Shown piece by piece: positions 13,533-24,354 of a stretch of 64,000 bases of DNA (position 1 is the stretch's first letter; every line of letters begins with the position of its first letter). This DNA comes from Latrodectus hesperus (lineage: Eukaryota > Arthropoda > Arachnida > Araneae > Theridiidae), in NCBI GenBank assembly GCA_037975125.1, contig CM075850.1:74834664-74898663 (forward strand), read 5' to 3'. The translations under genes were made by a program, and so were the position numbers. The notes beneath the pieces were generated by a model. The model did not search any database, was not told the origin of the DNA, and was given only the letters and a program-made list of their open reading frames with translations.

Positions 13533-15199
13533 GTATTAATTCAAAAATTAATGTATTTAAAAAATAAATATTTATCTGCTATTTTCATTTTGCATCAAAA
13601 TGGAAAACATTTGTAAAAATGATTTACTTATCGAAATAACTAATTGTTGTTATTTTGTCTAAATATAATTTGCTTTTTACTGAAATGCTGATTTTTTTGC
13701 TTTATATTAATTAGTGATGTTGTAACATTCCTTTTTAGTAATGTTAAATTATATGGTAACACATAGTTTTGGTAGAGTGCTGGAAACTCAATCCAAAATT
13801 AGATGTCAATCATTGTACATATATGAGTGATATGAATTTTTGCATCATATTATATTTTAATAAGTAATGTGTCATCTTTCAAGTTGTTACTGAAGTTAAA
13901 AATATTAATCTTAAATCCATTTCTATTGCTATATTTTTTGTAAATATTATTTGTATGCTCTTAATTTTCACTAAATAAAAAATAACTTTTATTCATATTT
14001 AAGTGTTAAATGCACTTAAAAGATGGTTCAATATATTTTATTTTCTAACATTCCTTTTTTTTGTTCTGTATGATATATGTTAATCTAAAAGAAATTTGTA
14101 TGTTGTGAAATTAACATGAAAATTTACAAAAATCAGCCATCTACCAATAATCCTTTGGCCTAAATCATTCATCATGTATTTTGTGTAAAAATAATTTTGA
14201 TTAAATAGTTTTTTAAATCTGTATTGCTATAGTATATATTAGTTTTCTTTTAATCACAGGCAGGCAGTCTCACAAAATTGGAAAATTCAAATATGCTTTA
14301 ATGTTTAGATTTTTTAACTCATTAATTCTTTTTGTATGTGAACATTTAAATATCTAAAATTTATTTAACCAATTTATATTTATAATAAGATCAATTTATA
14401 ATTTTATATTAAGATTCATATCCCTCTTGGAAATCTTAAAAACTCCTGAAAATTGGTTTACTGTCTCTAAAAATATTAATTTTAGTAAGCCATTATTTTT
14501 CCTTAATAAGAGTAATCATTATCAATTAAGTTATTGCAGCTCCTCTTCATTATTTTCTTGCAGATTGTTCTACAACTAATTGGAGCTGTGCAATGTACTA
14601 TTAATAGCCAGAATAACAATTATTAAGACATTTAATGTAATTGACACCTGAATATGTATGCTCGCTATACATTAACAGTGGAATACAATGACCATAAACA
14701 TGCAAAATGCATTTATGTCTTTTTTTATTCACTATTGTCAATAAGAAAAAAACTATTATGTAATCTCTTCCTAATTGATTTTGAATTATTTTAGTTTTCT
14801 TATTTACTATACAGTTAGTAAAAAAAAAAATAAAAACAGTTATTAATTAAAAAATAATTAATTTATATTTATAATTTGCAGCTAATATATATTTCTCTAA
14901 GTTGCTTAATCAGCAGAATATCTCTTCTTACCCTTGGCTTAACCTCTATATATAAAATAATCTATCATGGGTTATTTATGCTAGTTTATGATTAAAATAA
15001 ACAAAATTCGGAAAGAGATAAAAATTTGCTTACTTAAAGAATGCCTTCATTCCCAGAAAACAAGGATCCTGATCTTTTTGTTGCAAAAAATTGCTTAATA
15101 TATGAAAAGTTAATATTTCCAGTTAAAAAAAATTACAAAGTACTCTTTAAAAGGAAGAGAATTTGTGTTATTAATTTGCAGATGTTCTGTATAATGAAA
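13530..15199. other. AT-rich intergenic DNA
   Basis: No gene seen. A stretch near 14420-14460 (CTTAAAAACTCCTGAAAATT) resembles words at 9757-9800 (TAAAACTCCTGGAAACTCC), which could be weak traces of one repeat family. No boundaries could be defined. Confidence 0.35.
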
Positions 15200-15376
15200 G
15201 CCAATCATATGCAACCGAAACTTAAATATTCTGTCTTGTGGTTCAACAATTAATGTGTTCAAATCCTGCATTTTGTTTTGATGTTTTTATTGATTGGGAG
15301 TCTACTTTAAAAAATAGGTTCTGCTCTAATTAGCCCTCTTATACAAAAATAAACATTAAGCGATAATCAATCCAAA
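15200..15376 (+). mobile_element. tRNA-derived SINE, copy 3 (diverged)
   Basis: Aligns along its length with the copy at 2929-3105: a GCCAA head, GTGGTTCAACAATT, a decayed B box GTGTTCAAATCC, then the body TCTAATTAGCCCTC and an AAGCGATAATCAA tail. The flanking TCTGTATAATGAAA and TCTGTATGAGGGAAA may be a decayed target duplication. The B box has lost key bases, so transcription is unlikely. Confidence 0.6.
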
Positions 15377-16943
15377 TAAATCATCTGTATGAGGGAAAAC
15401 AATTTTAAATAAGAAATAATACAAAACAAATATGTGTGTGAAGGGAGAAAAAGCATTAAGAAGGTAGTTGCATTCTAAGACTCTGAACAATCTTAAAAGA
15501 ATATTAATTACTAAAGTCTATAGTATTGTATCTGATAGAATATTTAACATATTCATCAAATATATTAAGAACAAAGACTTTTCTTAAAATTACCAAAAAA
15601 TGACAAAACAGATTTGCGTTTGGAAAAGTTACAAAGAATTAAAATCTCATTAGCAGACTGACTACATTTTAGAACAAGTAGTACTATATTCAGAGTTGAT
15701 ACTGTTGATTTGATTAATTTTTTATATCATTAGATTTTTACCAGATCATCACCAGATTTTTTTTTAGTGTTTATTCACTTTCCTGATTTTCTGTTTTTGC
15801 TACAATTTTCTGACATGTTTGGGAATTAGTAGATAGTTGACTATGTTTAGGGGCTTTGATTGGCAAGAGAGTTCAACTATAAATATAATTCTTTATTTTT
15901 TATTTATTTATTTTGACATTTTTTGTTATTAGAACATATTTTTCCAAATTTTGAGTTAGAAAGATCAAATTTCGAATAGGTTTTTCTTCAAATTAGACAC
16001 CAATTTTTTTTAAATCACTAAACATTGTAAATTGCTCTAAGCAAAAAGTTACAAAGACTGTAATTACATGTACAATGCCTAAAGATATCCGTCTTTATCC
16101 CAGTACTTAACTAATTCATAAGATCACAAAGATTCACTTAGGAGCCAGTAATCGTTGTGCTTCCTTTATTCAGAATCATGTAATGATGAGCAGATGTTAT
16201 CAGTTGAAATTTTTTATGTAGTACAGGTAGATGCAAAACAGCAGTGTTGATCAAATGTCAATAGCGTTGTATCTTGAACTATCAAGAAAGAGAAAGACTT
16301 AACCTTCAACTTTTTAAAACAGTTAGATTTTGAAAGTTGTATTTATTATCAATAAAATGTTTAAAAACTATTTAGTCCTCCAGTAAGAAATGACTAAATT
16401 ATAGGTTGTCACCTATTTGCAAGTAAGTCTGCTTGTTCAATGACTAAGAATCCATTGGAGAATGATTTTTTCTTTTTAAATGAGTTCCTTGGTAGTAGAT
16501 ACATGATCATTTTTATTTATTTGCATTTTATCTGTGAAACATTTTGGTTGAAGTGGGAATTAATTTACTGTTGTTTTTCTACAACTTACTAAACAGTCTT
16601 GAATTATAATTCTTTGATTTTGCAATTCAATTGCATTCAGTTTGGATTGCTATTTAACCATTATGGTGTATTTTGGCTTAAATCATATATTTTGTATGAA
16701 AATAATTTTGATTAAATTGTTTTTTTTTAAATCTGTTGCTACATGTTATATATATATGTATGTATATAGATATATGTTATAAGGAACAATAATGAAATAG
16801 GTTGTCATAAATTGATGAATTGATAACTAAGAAGTTACGTTTTAAGTACAATTAACAAATTTTTAGATATTGCTTTCATCTGCATTTATAATTTCACATG
16901 TAAATATTCTTATAAATATTGCATGATTACATATTTCTTTAAA
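15377..16943. other. AT-rich intergenic DNA
   Basis: No gene or defined repeat was recognised. A short imperfect (TA)n tract lies near 16747-16776. Confidence 0.35.
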
Positions 16944-17157
16944 TTAGAAGTCCATGCCAAGTTGGCATTAGAATTAACCTTTGATTCAACATTTTATGTA
17001 TCAACCACGCAAGGTTAGCTTGTGGGTTCGTGTCCCACTTTGAGCTTAGACGTGATTCAAAATCCACTTTAAACTATAGGTACCACCCTAATTAGACCTC
17101 TGTGTTAAAAATGACCGCTGAGCGAGAAACAGACCAAGTCAAGCCTTAGAAGTCCAT
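16944..17157 (+). mobile_element. tRNA-derived SINE, copy 2, with 12-bp target duplication
   Basis: The SINE body is 16956-17145: head GCCAAGTTGGC, decayed B box GGGTTCGTGTCCCAC, and the same body as copy 1 (AAAATCCACTTTAAAC, CCTAATTAGACCTCT, GCTGAGCGAGAAAC). It is bracketed by a perfect 12-bp direct repeat TTAGAAGTCCAT at 16944-16955 and 17146-17157, a LINE-type target site duplication. This fixes the unit at 190 bp. There is no poly(A) tail. Confidence 0.8.
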
Positions 17158-17621
17158 GTATTTCTTTAAAAGTTAACTTGCATTAGATGAAAGTGAGATA
17201 TTTTAATGTTATTATCTATGTTTTGTTTATAACAAGTTGTATTTATAATTAATAAATTTATAACTGAGTGATAGAATATGAGAAGCATTAACTGCTTTGG
17301 GTACTGTCTTATTAAATTACAAGAATTCTGACTCTGAAATGTTAATCAATATTTTTAATGAAATTCCTCACATACTTAAAGGAATTTTCATGAGAAATTA
17401 TTTCAAGTAGAACTTAGTTTTCAATTATGTGTTGCTTGTATTGGAAATTAAATGTTTGCTAGAATTTTAATTCTAATTTTAGAATTGAATTTGCAACATA
17501 TTTGAATATTATAGTGAATGAAAAGTTTAAAAATAAACCTTTTTCTGAAGTACAATATTAATGAAATGAAATTTTTTGAAAGTGCATTTATATATAACAT
17601 CCATTTAAGAATGTTTTTAAA

Positions 17622-17780
17622 TTAACCCCTTGACATTCAATGACAAGTCAGACTTGTCATTCATTTCATGCGCCACTTTAGGCTTTGACGAGAATTCTCG
17701 CCATTCTTCCGCTTTCTTCGGTTGAACGAAACTGACTAGTATTTTTCAATCGCCTCCCATTAATTTTTTGTAAGTCGAGG
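17622..17780. other. Possible piggyBac-like terminus (TTAACCCC)
   Basis: TTAACCCCTTGACATTC near 17624 followed by an imperfect palindrome, TGACAAGTCAGACTTGTCA. TTAA plus CCC is typical of piggyBac ends. No matching GGGTTAA end was found, so only one possible terminus is supported. Confidence 0.3.
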
Positions 17781-17856
17781 GATTACGGAAGAAAAAAAAT
17801 TTCAAGTATAAAAAAAGTTGAAAAATTATGATTTTTCATTTTGGATTTCTTTAATT

Positions 17857-17860
<4 letters not shown>

Positions 17861-17920
<60 letters not shown>
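17861..17920. repeat. (TA)n microsatellite ending in (CA)n
   Basis: About 54 bases of AT/TA dinucleotides followed by ACACAC. Confidence 0.95.
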
Positions 17921-18057
17921 TTCTAAAAGTCTAAAGGAAATTCAAGCAACCTCAGTTGAAAAGCATTAATTAACAGAAATATTGAAAATTCTAGTGGTCA
18001 ATTAATTTTCATCCGATCTGAGATATATGATTGTATTACAACTAAGAAAGAACTATA

Positions 18058-18677
18058 CAATAGAACTTGAATCAATTGAGACCGGACCCCATACGGATAA
18101 TCTAAAATATTCGGTCATTAGGATTTTTTCCGAAAAAAATTATCCATTTTAATTCATTATTACATATTGAAAAATACGAGAATAAAATTACACTTTTAAA
18201 GAAGAAAAATTCGAAAAGACAACACTTTTATATGTTAAGGTAATTAAAAGTGCTGTCCATTAATATAGAATTCTGTTAATGAAAATCATTACTTGCTGTC
18301 ATTGTTCAGAGTAAACTAAGTATTGTTCATCCGTTTTCGGAAAGCTAAGTCGCTTATCCGCTTGACAGTGAGAATTTGCATGTGATCACATCGTCCTCGT
18401 CAATTTCAATAAATTTTATTATTATTTGCAATTTAAAAATTAGTGTCTGACTCATAATCCATTCTCATGTATCACCGGAGCTAACTTCTGAACATCCAGG
18501 AATTTTCAAACGAATGCTTCTGATTTCTTAAAGTGACACGTCTCTCTCTTATTCTCCCTTCTCTTACCTTTCCTTTACTTGAGCTTTTTCTCCTCATTTC
18601 CCATTTCTTCTTCAGTCTAATTTGTTTTTCTGAAAGCGATTGGGGTAGATGGAGTTCGAATAACTGAAATTCCTCTG
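18058..18677. mobile_element. pogo-type MITE
   Basis: Starts CAATAGAACTTGAATCAATTG after a TA at 18056-18057 and ends in the reverse complement of CAGAGGAATTTCAGTTATTC before a TA at 18678-18679. The two ends match at about 13 of the first 22 positions. TA duplication and the CAG-AGTTATTCG style terminus are typical of pogo/Tigger-derived non-autonomous elements. A second pogo-end-like word (GTTCATCCGTTTTCGG) lies inside near 18330. It has no coding capacity. Confidence 0.55.
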
Positions 18678-19497
18678 TATTATAAGCAAATGAAGTGCAG
18701 TTAAGATCAGTGCCCTCTTATGTTTAAGCAAAATCATTTGAATTTACTGAGAAATATTTCTACAAGGCAATGGTTAATGCAGCTCCTATAAATATTTTTT
18801 TAAATGATGAAATGTTTCTTATTTTTACTTGCATAAAGTTAGCAACACTAATATTGACGTGTGCCTAATATTTTAAAATTAACTACAATATATATGAAAT
18901 TTTTTATATAATTAATCCATGGATACAGCAACACACTATAATAATATATGTTACAAACTAAATTATACACTGTATCTGAGAAAAGATAAGTGAGCCATAA
19001 CTGACTAATTATAGAAAAAAGATTTATTTATTTGTCGTCTAAGTCAAATTTTGCGTGCAGGGATAATTCGACCTTGACGTAATGTTATAATTGCTATTCG
19101 TTATCAGTGTAATGTTCGATGTTTGAATTCAGACTTCAATTTTTAGAAAAATATATTTATATTACATCTACCTATAACATCACAGAACCGATCGCTCACC
19201 AAGTGACTGCGGTCGTTCAAACTACTCTCCTCAACTAGTGTCTATGTTTCTCAAGCACACTTCTCTTTCTTCAAGAGAAAAAGGGGTCGGAAGTGCATTG
19301 TCTGTTCGTGCCGCAGACAACACCTCCTAATATTACAGACATTTTTACCTCAGAGCAAGAGAATTTATTTACCCCCTTCCAGATGGGGTGAGAAGAGAAA
19401 TGCTTATTTCCATTTCTAATTAAGTTCGGGAGAAAGAATTACTGAAGTCGGATATCATACCTTGAAATTTGAAGCTGTCATCTCGTGTCAGGCAGGA
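18678..19497. other. Intergenic DNA left of the hAT element
   Basis: 19180-19480 is noticeably richer in GC than its surroundings, but no gene or repeat was recognised. It may be an older insertion that the hAT element later entered. Confidence 0.35.
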
Positions 19498-20471
19498 CAG
19501 GGCCAGCCCAAGGGTAAAGCGATCCGGGCGGCTGCCCGGAGCGCAATGATCTAGGGGCTCCAAAATCATGGAAATTGAAAATAAACTGATAAAAAAAATT
19601 AAGTTACAGGCTTTTATAAAATGCACTAAAAAGTAAAGAATATTTTTTTATCATTCTGATATCATATCAATAAATTATTTTTCATAATATTACATTGTCA
19701 TCGGACCCTTCTATTGTAAGTATACCAAATTTCATTGAAATCGGTTCACGGGAATTTTCTCAAAAACGCGTTACAAGATATGAATGCTAGTTTTGATTTT
19801 GATTTCGAAACCAAGCGAAACAAGATCTAACAGCCTTTTTTTAACTGCATATAAAAAGTATGTAGACTTAAAACAATGCATTATTTGTCACTAGACTTTG
19901 GCTGGTGCGAAATAAAATATTTTGTTTAAATTGTTAGTGCAAAAAAGCTTTAAAAAAGTGCTTGTGCAAATTGTCCAGTGCGCTTGGCTTCTGTGAAGGT
20001 AAGTGTTTTAATTTTTGTTTTCATTTTTAAAAACGAATAAAATCCATCAGACAAAAGCCAAATAAAAGGGTGGGGATAGATTTCCAAAATTAGAGTTTAG
20101 ATCAAAACTTGGCTTGTGTGGTATCAAATAAAAGGTAATAGAGTCTGGAGTTGAATAAAATGCCTTTTATTTTTTTAAGCCAGTGGCGCACATGGGGGGA
20201 TTTCAAAAATTAGAGTTTACATCAAAAAATGTCTTGTGTGGTATCAATTTTTTGGCCAGTGGAGGTACCTACAATGAAGGGAGATTTGTTGTTAATCGTA
20301 TGAACTTTGGTGCCCATAAATTGGCAGAGTATTTTTTGTTTTATTTGTTTTAGTTTGACCTACGTATTAAAAAATGGGTAATTATATATTACAAATATAA
20401 AAATAAAATGTAGGGAGTAGGGACCCCTAAAATTATATAGTGTAATTTCGTAAATTGTAATTCCGTCGCTG

Positions 20472-20735
20472 CATAGTGCACTTGACTGTACTCCCGATGC
20501 AAGTAAAGTAGAACAGATGACATTTGTGGTAAGATTTGTCTCCATACAGGAATCAGAGTCTGAAGTTCAAGTTAATATCAACGAACATTTTTTGGGTTTT
20601 CTACTCATTGAGAGATCAACAGCTAAGGAATTGTCGGAGGTTTTACTAGAAGAGCTTGAAAAAAATAGGCTTAAAGTAGAAAACATGCGCGGTCAAGGGT
20701 ATGACAACAGTTCCAATACAAGAGTTCCAATATGA
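20472..20735 (+). pseudogene. hAT transposase, catalytic N-terminal part
   Basis: Reads LDCTPDASKVEQMTFVVRF and then NEHFLGFLLIERSTAKELSE to MRGQGYDN, the early RNase H-like region of ZMYM1/TTF-type hAT transposases. The D of LDCTPD is in the place of the first catalytic Asp. The zinc-finger N-terminus expected before it was not found. It stops at a small direct repeat (TATGACAACAGTTCCAA at about 20700 and 20733), exactly where the inverted segment begins. Confidence 0.75.
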
Positions 20736-20739
20736 CAAC

Positions 20740-21168
20740 AGTTCCAACAGAGCATATAAATTTGAACTGCTTCAAATTATTTAATAATGTGCTATCCTCA
20801 TCTCTGATCGTATTATCGATTTCTGAATCTTCATATATGCTGTACAAAGCATCGTGAATTGGACCAATTTGAACCCGCCGAGCTTTTAATGAGTTGACTC
20901 CACTTTCCCATCACGTATCACTCAATGGTTTTAGGGTGTAAGTATCAATATATTTCAGTAATATTGCCCAACGAAAAAAAGAGGAAGAAAAAAATGTACA
21001 TAACTTTTAAACAATATTGAAGAAGTTGGCTGCCTCAAACGAGGATTTTGCCAAATCGTTTACAATCAAATTTAGTGAATGGCTGCTGCAGGGAACATAA
21101 AATAATCTGGGGTTTATATTTCTGATCCTTATTTGTACTCCCGATTTCTGTTGTAATCTGGTACAAAA
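20740..21168 (-). pseudogene. hAT transposase, middle part, inverted within its own element
   Basis: On the minus strand from 21150 down it reads VQIRIRNINPRLFYVPCSSH, SLNLIVNDLAKSSFEAANFF, then a frame change and TLKPLSDTRWESG to LLNNLKQFKFICSVG. This is the central part of the same transposase and would normally sit between GQGYDN and NPISKLLQ. Both flanking parts are on the + strand, so this segment of about 430 bp has been flipped. Its boundaries match the missing portion of the protein, which argues for inversion and not a second insertion. Confidence 0.75.
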
Positions 21169-21170
21169 TT

Positions 21171-21975
21171 TTGAGTCATATTAACCCCATCAGCAAACTT
21201 TTGCAAACTGTAAATTTTGATATGTCACAAGCTATTGATATGCTTAGCAACTGCAAACTCTTCTTTGAAAACCTGAGATCAGAAGAAACTTTTGGAAGCA
21301 TCATTTCAGAAGCAACAGAGCTTGCTTCAGAGATTGACGTTGAAGCTAATTTCGATACCACCATACCTCGTTATCGTGTCAGAAGCACAACAAGAACGTT
21401 TTTGTATGAGGGCCCGGATGAACCCGTTCAAGACCTCAAACAAAAATATAAAATAGATTTTTTACACACTATAGATCAAGCAATAAATGCCTAGGAAACC
21501 AGATATAATTTGCTAAATACTCACAGTAATTATTTCAGCTTTTTGTATAATATTTTTGGTCTAAAAGACATGCCCATAAATGAGCTATTAGCTCATTGCA
21601 AAGTTTTGGAAGCAGTTTTAACAGATGGAAATTCAAGCGATCTTAACGCCCTGGAACTAGCCGATGAAATAAGCATTGTTTCGTCATTATTAACTAAAAA
21701 GGAAACCCCTGTTGTAGTTCTATCAAGTTTATCGCTACACTTAAATTCGCACCAAACCTCAGTATATCAATAAGAATCCTAATTACATTGCCAATCACTG
21801 TGGCTTCAGGGGAAAGAAGTTTTCAAAACAAAGAATAATAAAAAATTATTTTAGAACGATGCAGACGCAAAATTGTCTCAATGGATTGGCAATGATAGCT
21901 ATAGAACACCAAATTAGTGACAAATTAGATTTGAAATTACTGGTTCATGAGTTTACCGAAAGAAAGGTTCGGTAA
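21171..21975 (+). pseudogene. hAT transposase, C-terminal part with dimerisation domain
   Basis: Begins NPISKLLQTVNFDMSQAIDM and continues through KYKIDFLHTIDQAINA, a TAG at 21492, then FLYNIFGLKDMPINELLAHC and SSDLNALELADEISIVSSLL. A frame change near 21750 leads to NLSISIRILITLPITVASGE and RSF, the hAT dimerisation motif, then after another frame change RIIKNYF, LNGLAMIAIEHQ and a final TAA at 21973-21975. Gene order and motifs are those of ZMYM1-like hAT transposases. At least one stop and two frameshifts disable it. Confidence 0.78.
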
Positions 21976-22259
21976 AGGGCCTTTTAATTACTTTGGTTAG
22001 TCAGAATTTATTTATAATATGGGATATTAATTTAGTTAGCATTACTACATTTTAATTTTTGTTATTTTGCCTTAAGTGCTAAATTGCTCATCTTGTTATC
22101 TGATGCTTGAGTTTTTTAATGAAACGTTTTTGTCAATGTTTTCTTGACTTTCTGATATGGTCGCATGAGATTTACTTTAAAAAAAAAAAAAAAAACAGGG
22201 GAGGGGGCGCAAAAATTAAGGTTTTGCCCGGAGCGCCAAAATGTCTAGGACCGGCCCTG

Positions 22260-23386
22260 GGTAGGATCTTGATGAGTACGAACTTCGCTAAAAACCAGTC
22301 CCACTATCAGCTGCATTACAGACATTATATGTACTGCTACAATTTGGAGAGGAGTATGTGTAACAAATTTAAAAGTCGTCCAGAGCCAACATAGCAAAAC
22401 TCTGTGACTAATAACCAAAGCAGAGCCTTACTTCCGCAATAAACTAAAAAGAAATTATTTTGCAATCCCACCTCTCAGGAATTATATCAAATATCTAGCA
22501 TTTCGGCTCTACCACAAAGTCTTTAACATTAATAATACCGAAATTCAAGCATTGAGATTTACGATCCATATAAACTTTAATATTTTCACAGGCCTAAATC
22601 GGTTCTCCGTACCCGCCACAGACATGTAATTCTTCTCAATTTTTTAATTTGTTTCAAGTAATCTTTTAAAATTAACTTTTTTCAGTGGCGCCATATGTCA
22701 GATTTCCCGAGATTGGTAGGTGTAATGAGTTTCCTCCGGATTTATAATATTTAAATATTCTGTTAATTGCCTATATCTTGGTTCCTAAGCACTCGATATA
22801 GTTATAACTATAAATAATTTAATTAGATTTAAAGCAATATTGCTTAAGAATCTAGGATACTCGTTAACTTTCCTTGTACCGATATGCAAAAAATTAGTGA
22901 AAGAATTGAAATCTTTTGTTAAAGAGATTTTCTTATTTTCTTGTGAACTATGTAATTTGCGAATGCTTGGTCAGTTTTTGTCTATCAAATACTAAAAATT
23001 TAAAAATTCATATGTACTTTAAAAATTCCTTTAAAAATTTTTATTTTTCTTCTTCTAATGTAAAGTTTTTGATGAGAAGAATAGAACACATGTTTTAAGC
23101 GAAATGTCTGAGCATCAAAAACGATTATTTGATTAATCTGAAATATTTTGCAAAACAAATTACATGATCAAACTGATAAAGATATGTTAGCTCAAAGTTG
23201 GCTTTAGTATTAATTTCTGTTCGAATTCGAAATTACTGAATTACTGAGATAAAATTCATTAAATATAATCGATATCGAAAATATCGAAGTAATAAGAAAA
23301 AAAAATTCCGGTTTACCGTTTGTGAAATACGGTATAAGTTTGCTTTTACTTTAAACCACCTGAAAATTAAAATAAAGTTATTCGAT
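22260..23386. other. Region between the hAT element and prefoldin 4
   Basis: 22433-22627 is open on the + strand for about 65 codons (NKLKRNYFAIPPLRNYIKYL in part) up to a TAA, but no family was recognised and no start is seen. The 5' UTR and promoter of prefoldin 4 must end at 23386. No clear TATA box or initiator was identified. Confidence 0.35.
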
Positions 23387-24302
23387 ATGGCTTCAAAAAG
23401 CGTGAGTATTTACTAAATGCATTTAGATTTATGTCTTTAAAATTTTATATTCAATTAATGGGAATTGTATTTAATTAACTTCACTTATTCACCTCCTAAT
23501 GTTTTTTAAATATTCCCTGTGCTTGATAATTTTGATTTTAAAGTTGAATATTATGTTTAAACTGATGTGTATTATAGAAAATGTTTAAAATAAAATGATA
23601 GCAAATTATTTATTCTTAAATGTTTGTTACGTCTAAACTTAACGTTTGACTGCATGCCAGATCCAGCAATCTTTAACATTTTACTGGACGAACTGTGTTT
23701 TGGGCGGTTGAAAAGTTTATAATCATCAACTTGTGTTCTCCGTATATTTTTTTATTTTTGTTTTGCTATATTATATAGAATGGAATTATGAAACTTAGCT
23801 GTTCTTAAAATTTATTCTTTTCTTATTTATTTGTTAAAGAGTTTCCTAAACTGCTTAATATATTTTATTCTCTGGCATGTAATAAAAAAATTAATATTAA
23901 AAGTAGAAAAATAAATTTTATTTTTCCGTATTTTTAATGCGACTCATCAGTGAAGAATCTGTATTTTTTAGCAATATTTGGTTCATTACCATGTTTTGGT
24001 TAATGTTTACTCTAACTGTCTACAACATAAAAATTTGCTTCCAAAAAATATTTTGTCAAAATGAATGATAGTATGAAATCTTGGTGTAATAAAACAATGA
24101 GCTTATAATTTTTTCATTACATTGATTAATTGGAGCAAAATTATTTCAAAAGCATTTGAACAATTATATATAATGAATGTGCTAATTTATTTGGTGTCTC
24201 TAAGGATAATAGACAAAGAGTATCAAGATTCAATTATATCTTTTAACTATTTTACAATATATATTTTATAATGTGAGCTAGTTAAATTTGTATATCAGAA
24301 AG

Positions 24303-24354
<52 letters not shown>

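Larger units (their letters stand above)
19498..22259 (+). mobile_element. hAT DNA transposon (ZMYM1-like), non-functional
   Basis: Left end CAGGGCCAGCCC at 19498; right end is the reverse complement of CAGGGCCGGTCC, finishing at 22259. The subterminal GCCCGGAGCGC words also mirror each other. The flanks GGCAGGA (19491-19497) and GGTAGGA (22260-22266) are an imperfect target duplication, shorter than the 8 bp usual for hAT. The body carries a decayed transposase at 20472-21975 with an inverted middle. 19560-20470 is non-coding and has two diverged direct repeats about 120 bp apart (AAATTAGAGTTTAGATCAAA near 20090, AAATTAGAGTTTACATCAAA near 20207). A poly(A) tract lies at about 22180-22195. 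Confidence 0.8.
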
